Shown here one piece after another: positions 1 through 8,659 of a DNA stretch of 64,000 nt. Source of the stretch: Arthrobacter sp. Y-9 (GTDB taxonomy: Bacteria; Actinomycetota; Actinomycetes; Actinomycetales; Micrococcaceae); NCBI RefSeq assembly GCF_029690065.1, contig NZ_CP121463.1, positions 2,046,001 through 2,110,000 on the forward strand, in the 5' to 3' direction. Every line of letters starts with the position of its first letter. Position 1 is the first letter of the stretch. The position numbers and the translations under genes were made by a program. Under the pieces are notes generated by a model, which was not told the origin of the DNA, did not search any database, and saw only the letters and a list, made by a program, of their open reading frames with translations.

Positions 1-917
1 CGGTCGGGTTGTTGGTGATGATGTATCCGGTGCTGGCCAAGGTCCGGTATGACCGGGCTCATCGGGTGCTGGCGGATCGGAAGTTGATGATCGCTTCTCT
101 GGTGTTGAACTGGGTTCTGGCGCCGGCGTTCATGTTCGTGCTGGCGTGGGTGTTCTTGCCGGATCTGCCGGAGTACCGGACCGGGTTGGTGATCGTGGGG
201 TTGGCCCGGTGCATTGCGATGGTGCTGATCTGGAACGATCTGGCCTGTGGTGACCGGGAATCGGCCGCGGTGCTGGTGTTGCTGAACTCGGTGTTCCAGG
301 TCCTCGCGTTCGGGGCGCTCGGCTGGTTCTACCTGCAGCTGCTGCCCGCCTGGCTCGGTCTGCCCACCACCAGTGCGGACTTCTCCTTCCAGACGATCAC
401 GGCCTCGGTGCTGGTGTTCCTCGGTATTCCCCTGATCGCCGGTTTCCTGACCCGGACTGTGGGCGAACGGTTCAAGGGCCGCGCCTGGTATGAGGGCAGG
501 TTCCTGCCTCGTCTGGGCCCGTGGGCGCTGTACGGGCTGTTGTTCACCATCACCGTGCTCTTCGCCTTGCAGGGCGGCACGATCCTGGCCCGTCCCCTGG
601 ACGTGGCCCGGATCGCGGTCCCGCTGCTGGTGTATTTCGCCGTGGTCTTCGCCGCCGGCATGCTCGCGGGCAAGGTGCTGGGTCTGGGATACGCCCGCAC
701 CACCACCTTGGCGTTCACCGCGGCAGGGAACAATTTCGAGTTGGCGATCGCCGTGGCCATCGGCACCTTCGGCGTCACCTCGGGCCAGGCCCTGGCCGGG
801 GTCGTCGGCCCCTTGATCGAAGTGCCGGCACTGCTCGGCCTGGTCTACGCGGCCCTCTGGGCCAGAACCCGTTACTTCACCACCCCCAACCAGCCCGCCC
901 TCCAGGAGATCTCGTGA
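1..917 (+). CDS. acr3: ACR3-family arsenite efflux permease, 5' end outside window
   Basis: This is the C-terminal three quarters or so of an ACR3-type arsenite exporter, an inner-membrane carrier that expels As(III) using the proton motive force. The reading frame is open to the first base of the window, so the start lies upstream. Eight or more hydrophobic segments are visible. The stretch around GLARCIAMVLIWNDLA carries the conserved cysteine that ACR3 proteins use to handle arsenite, and AAGNNFELAIAVAI is the second family signature. It overlaps arsC by four bases (GTGA), which indicates translational coupling in one ars operon. Identification is by family motifs and by the neighbouring arsC. 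Confidence 0.95.
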   Translation, partial: VGLLVMMYPVLAKVRYDRAHRVLADRKLMIASLVLNWVLAPAFMFVLAWVFLPDLPEYRTGLVIVGLARCIAMVLIWNDLACGDRESAAVLVLLNSVFQVLAFGALGWFYLQLLPAWLGLPTTSADFSFQTITASVLVFLGIPLIAGFLTRTVGERFKGRAWYEGRFLPRLGPWALYGLLFTITVLFALQGGTILARPLDVARIAVPLLVYFAVVFAAGMLAGKVLGLGYARTTTLAFTAAGNNFELAIAVAIGTFGVTSGQALAGVVGPLIEVPALLGLVYAALWARTRYFTTPNQPALQEIS

Positions 918-1324
918 GCACTGAAACCAAGAAACCCTCCGTGTTGTTCGTCTGCGTCCACAACGCCGGCCGGTCCCAGATGGCCGCGGCCTACCTGACC
1001 AGCCTCTCCGGTGGGGCGATCGAGGTCCGTTCTGCAGGCTCGCAACCGGCGGATCAGGTCAACCCCGCCGCGGTAGCAGCGATGGCCGAGGTCGGGATCG
1101 ACATGTCCGCTGAAATCCCCAAGGTCCTCACGACCGAGGCCGTGCAGGAATCCGATGTGGTCATCACCATGGGATGCGGGGACACCTGTCCGTACTTCCC
1201 TGGCAAACGGTACGAGGACTGGGTTCTGGAAGACCCGGCCGGGCAGGGCCTGGAGGCCGTTCGTCCGATCCGGGACGAGATCAAGACCCGGGTCCAGGAC
1301 CTCATCGCAACCCTCACGAAGTAG
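914..1324 (+). CDS. arsC: Arsenate reductase ArsC, low-molecular-weight phosphatase fold
   Basis: A 136-residue cytoplasmic enzyme that reduces As(V) to As(III) for export by the upstream pump. The active-site loop CVHNAGRS holds nucleophile Cys14 and Arg20 of the CX5R motif, and Asp107-Pro108 is the general-acid loop. Cys88 and Cys92 can act as the internal disulfide relay of thioredoxin-coupled ArsC, although their spacing is shorter than in the staphylococcal enzyme. The GTG start at 914 overlaps the stop of acr3. An open frame continues upstream inside acr3, but the protein clearly begins here because the first beta strand (VLFVCVHN) follows within ten residues. Confidence 0.94.
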   Translation: MSTETKKPSVLFVCVHNAGRSQMAAAYLTSLSGGAIEVRSAGSQPADQVNPAAVAAMAEVGIDMSAEIPKVLTTEAVQESDVVITMGCGDTCPYFPGKRYEDWVLEDPAGQGLEAVRPIRDEIKTRVQDLIATLTK

Positions 1325-1389
1325 CAGCCCACCGCACGAGAGTATCCAGGCGCCGCCAAGAGGCGTCGTGATCCCTTAGGAGAATCCTC

Positions 1390-2796
1390 ATGGACAGCAC
1401 CTCGCAGCTTCCCGTGGCCGTGATCGGGGCCGGCCCGATCGGCCTAGCCGCCGCCGCGCACCTGCTCGAGCAGGGCCTGGACCCGGTGATCTTCGAATCC
1501 GGCCCCACCCCGGCCGCCGCAGTCAACCAGTGGCGGCACATCCGCCTGTTCTCCCCTTGGCGGTTCAATCTCGACGCCGCCGCCGTCCGGCTCCTGGAAC
1601 CCACCGGCTGGGAATCCCCCCGGCTCACGGCCCTGCCCTACGGTGGGGAACTCATCGACGAGTACCTGGCACCCCTGGCCGCGCACCCGGCGATCGCGGG
1701 GCGCCTCCACACCGGCGCCCGCGTGATCGCCGTGACCCGGGCCGGGCTGGACAAGACCCACAGCCGGACCCGGGAGCAGGCCTCGTTCCGGATCCGCGTC
1801 CAGAGCACCGACGGCACCGTCGTCGACCACCTCGTAGCCGCGGTGATTGATGCCTCCGGCACGTGGAACGCCCCCAACCCTGTCGGGACCGGTGGGCTGC
1901 CCGCGATCGGCGAAGACTCCGCCGCCGACCGGATCACTTCGCCTCTGCCCGACGCGCTGGGCGCCGACCGAGACCGGTTCGCCGGCCGTCGCGTCCTCGT
2001 CATCGGCTCCGGACACTCCGCAGCGAACACCCTGATCAACCTCGCCACTCTGGCCCGGGACGAGCCCGGGACCCGGGTTCTCTGGGCGATCCGGGCCGAC
2101 ACCGCCAACCGCGTCTACGGTGGCGGGGACGCCGACGGACTCCCCGCCCGCGGGCAGCTCGGCACCCGCCTGCGCCGCCTCGTCGAGGCTGGCACCATCC
2201 AGCTCACCGCCGGATTCCACACCCAACGGATCGACGCCACCGACGACTGCCTGGTCCTCACCGCGGTGGACGGGCGCGCCTTGGAAGCCGATGTCCTGGT
2301 CCCGGCCACCGGGTTCCGCCCGGAGCTGGACATGCTGCGCGAGCTCCGCCTGGATCTCGACCCCATCGTCGAAGCACCCACCCGGCTCGGACCGCTGATC
2401 GATCCGGAATTCCACTCCTGCGGCACCGTCCCACCCCACGGCGCCCGGCACCTGGCCCACCCCGAGCACGACTTCTACATCGTCGGTTCTAAGTCCTACG
2501 GCCGCGCCCCGACCTTCCTCCTCGCCACCGGTTACGAACAAGTCCGGTCCATCACCGCGGCCCTGGCCGGGGACAGCTCGGCCGCAGAGGACGTACAGCT
2601 CGTCCTGCCCGAAACGGGGGTCTGCTCCGCCGGCGCCGGAACCAGCTGCGACACCCCCACAGGCCAGGACCCGGAAACCGACACCGAGTCCTGCTGCCGC
2701 ACCCCTGAACCGGCGTTCCTCGGCATTCCCACCGGGCTGGCCCACGGGCGGGCCGCGGCCGGATCCTTCGCTGCTGGCAAGACGGAACGACTGTGA
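1390..2796 (+). CDS. arsO: ArsO-like FAD/NAD(P)-binding flavoprotein of the ars operon
   Basis: A 468-residue flavin-dependent oxidoreductase. An N-terminal FAD-binding Rossmann motif (GAGPIG, residues 13-18) is followed by a second nucleotide-binding motif (GSGHSAANT, about residue 205) and an ATGFRPE segment, the layout of flavin monooxygenase-like proteins. Genes of this type sit in actinobacterial arsenic operons as arsO, although their reaction is not well established. It lies 65 bp after arsC and has a clear Shine-Dalgarno (AGGAG) before ATG. The last 60 residues form an unusual tail with Cys412, Cys420, Cys435 and Cys436. The family call is firm; the substrate is unknown. Confidence 0.8.
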   Translation: MDSTSQLPVAVIGAGPIGLAAAAHLLEQGLDPVIFESGPTPAAAVNQWRHIRLFSPWRFNLDAAAVRLLEPTGWESPRLTALPYGGELIDEYLAPLAAHPAIAGRLHTGARVIAVTRAGLDKTHSRTREQASFRIRVQSTDGTVVDHLVAAVIDASGTWNAPNPVGTGGLPAIGEDSAADRITSPLPDALGADRDRFAGRRVLVIGSGHSAANTLINLATLARDEPGTRVLWAIRADTANRVYGGGDADGLPARGQLGTRLRRLVEAGTIQLTAGFHTQRIDATDDCLVLTAVDGRALEADVLVPATGFRPELDMLRELRLDLDPIVEAPTRLGPLIDPEFHSCGTVPPHGARHLAHPEHDFYIVGSKSYGRAPTFLLATGYEQVRSITAALAGDSSAAEDVQLVLPETGVCSAGAGTSCDTPTGQDPETDTESCCRTPEPAFLGIPTGLAHGRAAAGSFAAGKTERL

Positions 2797-2852
2797 TCGG
2801 CACGCGTTCACTCGACCCCTAGGAGAGTCTGACGGGAAACACACCCCTTGCG

Positions 2853-2870
2853 CCCGCCGACCGGCGGGTT
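2853..2870 (+). terminator. Small hairpin after the ars operon
   Basis: A six-base-pair GC stem (CCCGCC/GGCGGG) with a four-base loop sits 57 bp after the ars flavoprotein stop and is followed by only two T. It may be a weak terminator, or it may merely shape the 5' leader of the YCII gene 13 bp further on. Confidence 0.35.
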
Positions 2871-2882
2871 CAGGATCGCCCT

Positions 2883-3221
2883 ATGACCAAGTACCTGATT
2901 TCGTTCCCCAGTGACGCGATGGTGGTCCCGGAGGAGGACTTCCCCACCGTCGTCGCGGAGTCCCACGCCGTCATCGCGGAAGCGCAGGCGGCCGGCGTCT
3001 ACGTCTTCGGCGGCGGCATCAACGAGGAAGTGGAGCCGGTGCGCGTCGGGGCCGACGGGTCCATCAGCCCAGGACCGTATCCGGGCCTCGACATCCGCGG
3101 CGGCTTCACGATCCTCGAACTCCCGGACCGCGCATCAGCGGAGGCGTGGGCCGCGAAGATCGCCGCCTCGTGCCGCTGCCCGCAGGAACTGCGGGAGTTC
3201 ATGTACGACCCGATGAGCTGA
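2883..3221 (+). CDS. YCII-related domain protein
   Basis: A 112-residue protein of the YCII-like (dimeric alpha+beta barrel) family. The N-terminal strand MTKYLISFPSD, the central GGGINEEVEPV region and the segment GGFTILELPDRASAEAWAAKIAASC match the usual ferredoxin-like fold, in which a strand is followed by an amphipathic helix. Members are small cytoplasmic proteins, some with suspected enzymatic roles, and no reaction can be assigned here. AGGA lies eight bases before the ATG. It is a single gene between the ars operon and a convergent SDR gene, and nothing in it points to arsenic. Confidence 0.75.
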   Translation: MTKYLISFPSDAMVVPEEDFPTVVAESHAVIAEAQAAGVYVFGGGINEEVEPVRVGADGSISPGPYPGLDIRGGFTILELPDRASAEAWAAKIAASCRCPQELREFMYDPMS

Positions 3222-3279
3222 GCGGGCTGCCGCTCAGCTCGGGGCGGCTCCTCCCTCGCCTGACCCGGCCTGACCGTGC

Positions 3280-4101
3280 TCAGGCGATCCAGGGGCGGGT
3301 GAAGCCGAGGACGCGTTCGCCGTCGCCGTCAGCCAGGGAGACGCCGACGAAGTTCCGTGCGGCATCGGAGGTCTGATTCCGGAAGTGGAAGTCCGGCGCG
3401 GTCGCGATCTCCGCGATCGCGGCACCCGCGCTCACTGCGGTCTGGGCCTGGGAGAACGCCCCGGCGGTGCGGCTGACATAGGCGTCGAGCAAGGCTCCGT
3501 ACGCGCCCGCGTCCGTGGGCCGCGCGACGTTCGCCACGAATTCACTGGCCACCGCGGCGGGCTCGATCACGCCCACCTGCACGCCGAATCGTTCGGCGAC
3601 CACCGCGAGCGACTGCATGAAGCCCTCCACCGCGAACTTCGCCCCGCAGTACGCGTCGGCGAACGGCTGGCCCACGGCTCCGCCCACGCTCGTGACGGTG
3701 AGGATCCGGCCACTGCCCTGTTCCCGCATGCCGGGCAGGACCAGCTTGGCGAGGTTCACCGGGGCCAGGTAATTGACGTCCAGCTGGGCCTGGATCTGGT
3801 CCATCGACAGCTGTTCGGCCGTCGCCACGCTGCCGCGGCCCGCGTTGTTGATCAGGACATCGATGCGGCCGTGGTCGGCGAGCACGTCGCGCACCACCCG
3901 TTCGGCGGCGCCGTGATCCACGACGTCGAGCTCCCGCACGTCCAGTTCCACCCCGGCGTCGCGGGCGGCGGCGTGGAGGGCGGTGGCCCGGGAGGTGTCG
4001 CGCAGCGTGGCGACCACGGTGAGACCTCGGCGTGCCAGGTCCACGGCGGCATGCAGGCCCATGCCGGAGGAGGTTCCAGTGATCAGTGCGACATCAGACA
4101 T
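3280..4101 (-). CDS. Short-chain dehydrogenase/reductase
   Basis: A 273-residue classical SDR. The N-terminal cofactor motif TGTSSGMG (about residues 8-15), the NNAG motif, the catalytic Ser in VTSVGG and the YCGAK (Tyr-x-x-x-Lys) active site are all present. Enzymes of this shape reduce ketones or oxidise alcohols using NAD(P)H in the cytoplasm; the substrate cannot be read from the sequence. The ATG at 4101 is chosen because the Rossmann strand ALITG starts five residues later. The frame runs far upstream but does not encode a plausible protein there. It stands 35 bp downstream of the ThrE-like gene and could be cotranscribed with it. Confidence 0.88.
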   Translation of the reverse strand: MSDVALITGTSSGMGLHAAVDLARRGLTVVATLRDTSRATALHAAARDAGVELDVRELDVVDHGAAERVVRDVLADHGRIDVLINNAGRGSVATAEQLSMDQIQAQLDVNYLAPVNLAKLVLPGMREQGSGRILTVTSVGGAVGQPFADAYCGAKFAVEGFMQSLAVVAERFGVQVGVIEPAAVASEFVANVARPTDAGAYGALLDAYVSRTAGAFSQAQTAVSAGAAIAEIATAPDFHFRNQTSDAARNFVGVSLADGDGERVLGFTRPWIA

Positions 4102-4136
4102 GCGGTCATCGTACGCCCCCGCACCGCGCGGACGGA

Positions 4137-5456
4137 TCAGCGCGTGCGCCACCTGAGACGCGCGAGATGCACGCCGAGCGCGACCCCCGTGCCGATGCCC
4201 AGGCTGATCGCCGCGGCGGTGCCGAAATGCTCCGCCGCATTGCCCCCGCCCATCGCCTGAAGGATGCCGAAGAACACCGGGATCCCAGGCAGGAGAGCGC
4301 CCGTGATGCCCATGAGCGCGAGGACCTGGTACGGATATCCGGTGCGCTTCACCAGGGCGGCACTCACGAGGCCGAGGACCACGGCCGAGAGCGAGCTGGC
4401 CCAGACCGCGGACAGGCCCGCCACGTGCAGGAAGACCTGGTTGACGGCGGCCGTGACCAGGCCGAGGAACGCCGCCGGCGCGACGAGTGCCGCCCTCCCG
4501 CCGTTCGCGAACGCGTTGGCGACCGCGCCCAAGGCGGAGAACACCAGCACCAGATACCACGGCAGGGTGGGCAGGGCGTCGAGCCGCGGATGGGCCATGC
4601 CAAGGACTTCCCCCAGCGCGAACGTGAATCCTCCGCCGATCGCGATCCCTCCGGCCGCGATGGCGACGCTCGCCACGCGCGTCATCGCGGACAGATGGTC
4701 GGCTTCGATCGCGTCCGTGACCGCCCCGATGACCTGCGGCAAAGGGATCAGCAGGAGCCAGTTCACCGCGATCGCCGCGGCCGCGCCCACCGGATCCACG
4801 AAACCGAGCTGGACGAGGACGGTGGCGAAGGCGCCCGCCGCACAGCTCTGCACAGCGATTGCGAACAGCCGCGGCAGCCTCAGCCCGCCGACCGCGACCC
4901 CCACCAGGGAGGTCACCGCCTGCACGAGGGCCGCGGTGACCCAGGCCTGCCAGCTCACGCCCAATTGCATGCTGATGAAGAACGCCAGGAGGGTCAGCCC
5001 GAGCGTGACCACCCACCACGGAGTGACCGAGTCGCGGAGCCGTTCGACCTCCAGCCGCGCTGCCGTGAGGCCGTCGTGGGCCGCGGCGGAATCGGCCCAG
5101 CCCCGGGCGTCCTCGATGGTGCGCTCAGCGAGTCTGTCGAGTGCGCGCGCCCGGGTGCAGTCGATGGCGTCGAGCGAACGGGCCGCCCCGGAGAGGGTGA
5201 CCGTGCCGCCGTCGCGCGTGACGGCTTCCAGCAGCAGCATCCGGCCGAAGGAATTGAGCACGAGGCCGTCCAGGCCGAGCTCACGGCCGTACCTCCCGAG
5301 GGCCTCCTCGGTCTGCCGCGTGGTCTGGCCGGATTCCAGGAAGCCGTGGCCCAGCGCGGACAGGAAGGCGAGGCGGAGACGCACCTTCTTGGCGGAGAGA
5401 CCCTCTGCCGAGGGCTCGGGCGCGCTCAGGCCGGAGGATGAGGCTGCTGCTTCCAT
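4137..5456 (-). CDS. ThrE-family threonine/serine exporter
   Basis: A 439-residue integral membrane protein with the fused architecture of the ThrE amino-acid exporter family: an N-terminal DUF1212 part (residues 30-270, with a soluble segment and then about five membrane helices) and a C-terminal DUF3815 part with about five more helices (LVLVFSALGAVANAFANGG and following). Corynebacterium ThrE exports threonine and serine by proton antiport, and the same role is likely but unproven here. The C-terminus is short and basic. The gene starts in front of an upstream gap of 150 bp that lacks other features. Confidence 0.85.
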   Translation of the reverse strand: MEAAASSSGLSAPEPSAEGLSAKKVRLRLAFLSALGHGFLESGQTTRQTEEALGRYGRELGLDGLVLNSFGRMLLLEAVTRDGGTVTLSGAARSLDAIDCTRARALDRLAERTIEDARGWADSAAAHDGLTAARLEVERLRDSVTPWWVVTLGLTLLAFFISMQLGVSWQAWVTAALVQAVTSLVGVAVGGLRLPRLFAIAVQSCAAGAFATVLVQLGFVDPVGAAAAIAVNWLLLIPLPQVIGAVTDAIEADHLSAMTRVASVAIAAGGIAIGGGFTFALGEVLGMAHPRLDALPTLPWYLVLVFSALGAVANAFANGGRAALVAPAAFLGLVTAAVNQVFLHVAGLSAVWASSLSAVVLGLVSAALVKRTGYPYQVLALMGITGALLPGIPVFFGILQAMGGGNAAEHFGTAAAISLGIGTGVALGVHLARLRWRTR

Positions 5457-5606
5457 GCCTCGATCCTAGGGTGCCCCGGCCCGGCCTGCGGGGTCACGCA
5501 GCCGAGCTCGGGGGAACCCGCCGAGATCACGGGCTGCAGCCCGCGCACGCGGACCTGACCCCCGACCTCGGCGCCGTCACCCAGCCATGGCACCCCGGCG
5601 TGCGGA

Positions 5607-6038
5607 CTAGTCGGTGGTGTCCGCGATGTAGACGTTGCACTTGGCTTCGTGCGCCACGGAGTTGGCGACGCTGCCCAGGACGCGGGCGAGGCCCTTCATG
5701 CGGCGGTTGCCCACCACGATCACGCTGGCGTCGTGCTGCTCCGCGTGGGCGATGAGCGCCTCAGCGGGCGTGCCCACCACGGAGAACGACTCGACCTGGA
5801 CACCGTCCGCGGTCAGGTTCGCGGCGACAGTCCGGGCGGTCTCCGCCGCCTTCTCCTGGCGGTCGCCGAAGACCACGGCACGCTCGTAGTTGGCGCCGTG
5901 CAGCGATGCCTTGGTGCCCTCGTACGCGGTGACCACATGCAGCGTCGCGCCGAAACCCTGGGCGAGGCGCAGGGCCTGCTCGGCGGCCCGTGCCGCGGTC
6001 TCGGTTCCGTCCACTCCGACGACGATGATCTCCGGCAT
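5607..6038 (-). CDS. Universal stress protein, single UspA domain
   Basis: A 143-residue cytoplasmic UspA-domain protein. The N-terminal strand IIVVGVDGTE and the C-terminal nucleotide loop GNRRMKG...GSVANSV (G-x2-G-x9-GS type) indicate the ATP-binding subclass. Such proteins are induced in growth arrest and low-oxygen stress, but the exact biochemical role is usually unknown. ATG at 6038 is selected because GAAGGAG lies seven bases before it; the open frame upstream is not coding in appearance. It is a monocistronic gene downstream of the GH65 terminator. Confidence 0.9.
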   Translation of the reverse strand: MPEIIVVGVDGTETAARAAEQALRLAQGFGATLHVVTAYEGTKASLHGANYERAVVFGDRQEKAAETARTVAANLTADGVQVESFSVVGTPAEALIAHAEQHDASVIVVGNRRMKGLARVLGSVANSVAHEAKCNVYIADTTD

Positions 6039-6190
6039 GCTGGTGCTCCTTCTCAACGATGATTGCCTGCTCAAAACGGTACCGTGCGCACCGTCCGCCG
6101 AGGCGGGATCATCCGTAACAAACGCCGGAACTCGGGCCGAAAGTGATGGAGAAAACACCGGCCAGGGCGGCGCAGGCCATGACGCCGGCC

Positions 6191-6232
6191 GAGCGGCCGA
6201 CGACGGCGGTCCCCCGCCGTCGTCGGCCGCTC
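6191..6232. terminator. Perfect 19-bp stem hairpin after the GH65 gene
   Basis: Two perfectly complementary 19-base arms (6191-6209 and 6214-6232) enclose a four-base loop two bases downstream of the GH65 stop codon at 6235. There is no T-run, as is common in actinobacterial terminators. It would end the lacI-pgmB-GH65 transcript. Confidence 0.8.
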
Positions 6233-6234
6233 AC

Positions 6235-8568
6235 TCAGGCACGGGTCAGCACCGTCTGCAGGCCGGCCGTGGCGGGCGACTGCGGGAAGACGCTCGGCGC
6301 CGGAGCGGGAACCTCCGCCAGGTCGACCGTCACAGGCTCCGCGCCCACCAGGACGACCTGGTCCCGCACCTGGATTTCCAGAGGATCGCCGGAGTCGACG
6401 CTGAGCGTGATCGCGCCCGGCGCCAGCCGTACCGAGAGCACTGAGCCGCACATCCGCAGACGGAACGCGAGCCCGTCCCAGCCCTCCGGCAGCCGGGGGT
6501 CGAAGAGCGGGCGCTCCCCCTGATCACGGAAGCCCGCGAAGCCGTTGACGAGCGCGGCCCAGACGCCGCCCGCCGAGGCCGTGTGGACGCCGTCCACCGT
6601 GTTGTGGTGCAGATCGTCCAGGTCGATGAACGCCGCCGTCGTGAAGTGCCGCAGCGCCACATCCCCATAGCCGACCTCGGCCGCCATGATGCCCTGCACG
6701 CACGCCGAGAGCGTCGAGTCGCCGGTGGTCAGCGGATCGTAGAAGTCGAAGGCACGCTGCTTCTCCTCGGCGCTGAAGTCCTGCCACTGCAGGAACATCG
6801 CCAGCACGGTGTCCGCCTGCTTGAGCACCTGGTGCCGGTAGATGACCAGCGGGTGGAAGTGCAGGAGCAGCGGGTACTTGTCCCGCGGCACGTCCCAGTC
6901 CCACGGCTCCAGCGTCATGAAATCGGCGTCCTGGGCGTGCACGCGCAGATCGCTGTCGTAGGGCAGGGTCATGCGCTCCGCGGCTTCGGACCAGAGCTGC
7001 CGTTCCGTCACTCCGGCGAAGGGCCCCTCGACGGCGGCCGCGGCCCGGAGATTGAACCGCGCCATGACGTTCGTGTACAGGTTGTTGTTGACCACGGCCG
7101 TGTACTCGTCGGGGCCGGTGACGCCGTGCAGGTGGAAACGCCCGTCCTTGCCGAAGAAGCCCAAGGAGGCCCACATGCGGGCCGTCTCGGACAGGATCTC
7201 CGCGCCTTCCCCGGTGCGGAACTCGTCGTCGCCCGTCGCCCAGACGTACCGGGCCGCGGCGAAGGCGACCGCGGCGTTGATGTGGAACTGCGCAGTGCCG
7301 GCGGCGTAGTACGCACTGGCCTCCTGGCCGTTGATGGTGCGCCAGGGGAACAGCGCGCCGTCCACGCTGAGCTCGGCGGCCCGGGCCCTCGCGGCGGGCA
7401 GCATCGAGTGCCGGAAGGCCAGCACCTTGCGGGCGGCATCCGGGGAGGTGTAGCTGAGGTAAGGCATCAGGTACACCTCCTGGTCCCAGAAGTAATGGCC
7501 CTCATAGCCCGACCCGCTGACGCCCTTGGCGGGGATCCCGGACACGCCGGCCTGCGCGGTCGCCTGGCCCAGCTGGAAGAGGTTCCAGCGGACCGCCTGC
7601 TGCAGTTCCGGCTGACCGGGAAGTTCGATGTCCGCGGTCGACCAGTACTGCGCCCAGTGCTCGGCCGATTCCGCAGCGAGCTCCTCGAAACCGAGAAGCG
7701 ACTCCTCGGCACGGGCCAGGAGCGTCTCCGGCGTCTCCGGACCCACGGCGTAGGAGACGCGCTTCTCGAGCAGGAACTCCTCCCCCGGATCGACCGGCAG
7801 GACGTAGCGGACCGAGCTCCGGTCGGCGTCCGTCTCCGTCGAGAAGGGCGGGAGGGCGCCCGGCGCCACGTGATCAACCGCGACGGCGACGCTCTGGCGG
7901 GATGCCGCCGTCGTCCAGGCGAGCCGCAGGGAGCCCTTGGAGCCGTCGCTGAACGCCGGCATGAGCACCCGGCCGGCGTGACGGCCGGACCGGCGGGGGT
8001 CGTGGTCGGAGTGGTCCTCGGCCGGCTGATCCTGCCGGTTCACCACCTGGGAGACGGCATCCAGCACGATCCGGCGGTCCGCGCTCAGGCGCAGTTCGAC
8101 GGCCATCGAGCCGCGGTGCCCCTGGCCCAGCACCCGGCGTTCGACCGTCGTGACGACCGCACCGGAGGCGCACTGCCAGACGACGGCGCATTCGTAGATC
8201 CCGCTCGCGAAATCGAGGGTGCGACGGTAGTCGAGAACCGGCACCGTGCCGAGCGAGAGCTCCTCGCCGTCCACGCGGAGCAGGGTCTCCTGGACGTCGG
8301 GCACGTACAGCATCCGCTGGCCCTGCTTGGCGAAGCCGTAGGCGTTTTCGGCATGGCGGATGTCGAATGTCTCGTGGAAGCCGTTGATGAAGCTTCCCGG
8401 CAGGAAGGCGTCGGCGGCGGAAGCATGGGCGCCGCGCACCCCGAGATGACCGTTGCCGAGGGCGAAGACGGTCTCCAGGGCGCCCTCCGAACCGGGGGCG
8501 TAGGAGGTCTCGAGCAGGGCCCAGGGCTGTGCGGGGAATCGGGTGCGGTCAGCGGAGATCAGTGACAT
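6235..8568 (-). CDS. Glycoside hydrolase family 65 disaccharide phosphorylase
   Basis: A 777-residue GH65 enzyme of the maltose/trehalose/kojibiose phosphorylase type, which splits an alpha-glucosyl disaccharide with inorganic phosphate to give beta-glucose 1-phosphate and glucose. The N-terminal beta-sandwich domain (residues 1-270, with NGHLGVRG) is followed by the (alpha/alpha)6 barrel, with the catalytic acid Glu in GPDEYT near residue 486, and a C-terminal beta domain. A beta-phosphoglucomutase gene lies directly upstream, which fits phosphorolysis rather than hydrolysis. Which disaccharide is used cannot be decided by eye. ATG at 8568 begins the family-typical N-terminus; the longer frame is not credible. 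Confidence 0.9.
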   Translation of the reverse strand: MSLISADRTRFPAQPWALLETSYAPGSEGALETVFALGNGHLGVRGAHASAADAFLPGSFINGFHETFDIRHAENAYGFAKQGQRMLYVPDVQETLLRVDGEELSLGTVPVLDYRRTLDFASGIYECAVVWQCASGAVVTTVERRVLGQGHRGSMAVELRLSADRRIVLDAVSQVVNRQDQPAEDHSDHDPRRSGRHAGRVLMPAFSDGSKGSLRLAWTTAASRQSVAVAVDHVAPGALPPFSTETDADRSSVRYVLPVDPGEEFLLEKRVSYAVGPETPETLLARAEESLLGFEELAAESAEHWAQYWSTADIELPGQPELQQAVRWNLFQLGQATAQAGVSGIPAKGVSGSGYEGHYFWDQEVYLMPYLSYTSPDAARKVLAFRHSMLPAARARAAELSVDGALFPWRTINGQEASAYYAAGTAQFHINAAVAFAAARYVWATGDDEFRTGEGAEILSETARMWASLGFFGKDGRFHLHGVTGPDEYTAVVNNNLYTNVMARFNLRAAAAVEGPFAGVTERQLWSEAAERMTLPYDSDLRVHAQDADFMTLEPWDWDVPRDKYPLLLHFHPLVIYRHQVLKQADTVLAMFLQWQDFSAEEKQRAFDFYDPLTTGDSTLSACVQGIMAAEVGYGDVALRHFTTAAFIDLDDLHHNTVDGVHTASAGGVWAALVNGFAGFRDQGERPLFDPRLPEGWDGLAFRLRMCGSVLSVRLAPGAITLSVDSGDPLEIQVRDQVVLVGAEPVTVDLAEVPAPAPSVFPQSPATAGLQTVLTRA

Positions 8569-8659
8569 GGGAAGGCTTTCGGACGCTGGATCGATCGGGG
8601 GGCGCCGGGACCTGGGGGAAGAGTCCCGGCGGAGTGTGGGGGGGTGGGGTGCCTGAGGG

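Noticed and set aside
1444..2844. Open frame of more than 450 codons on the minus strand across the ArsO gene
   Set aside because: It lies opposite a clear flavoprotein and has the Gly/Val/Arg-rich composition expected of antisense reading in high-GC DNA. Similar long antisense frames over proA, rne, ileS, valS and the GH65 gene were rejected for the same reason.
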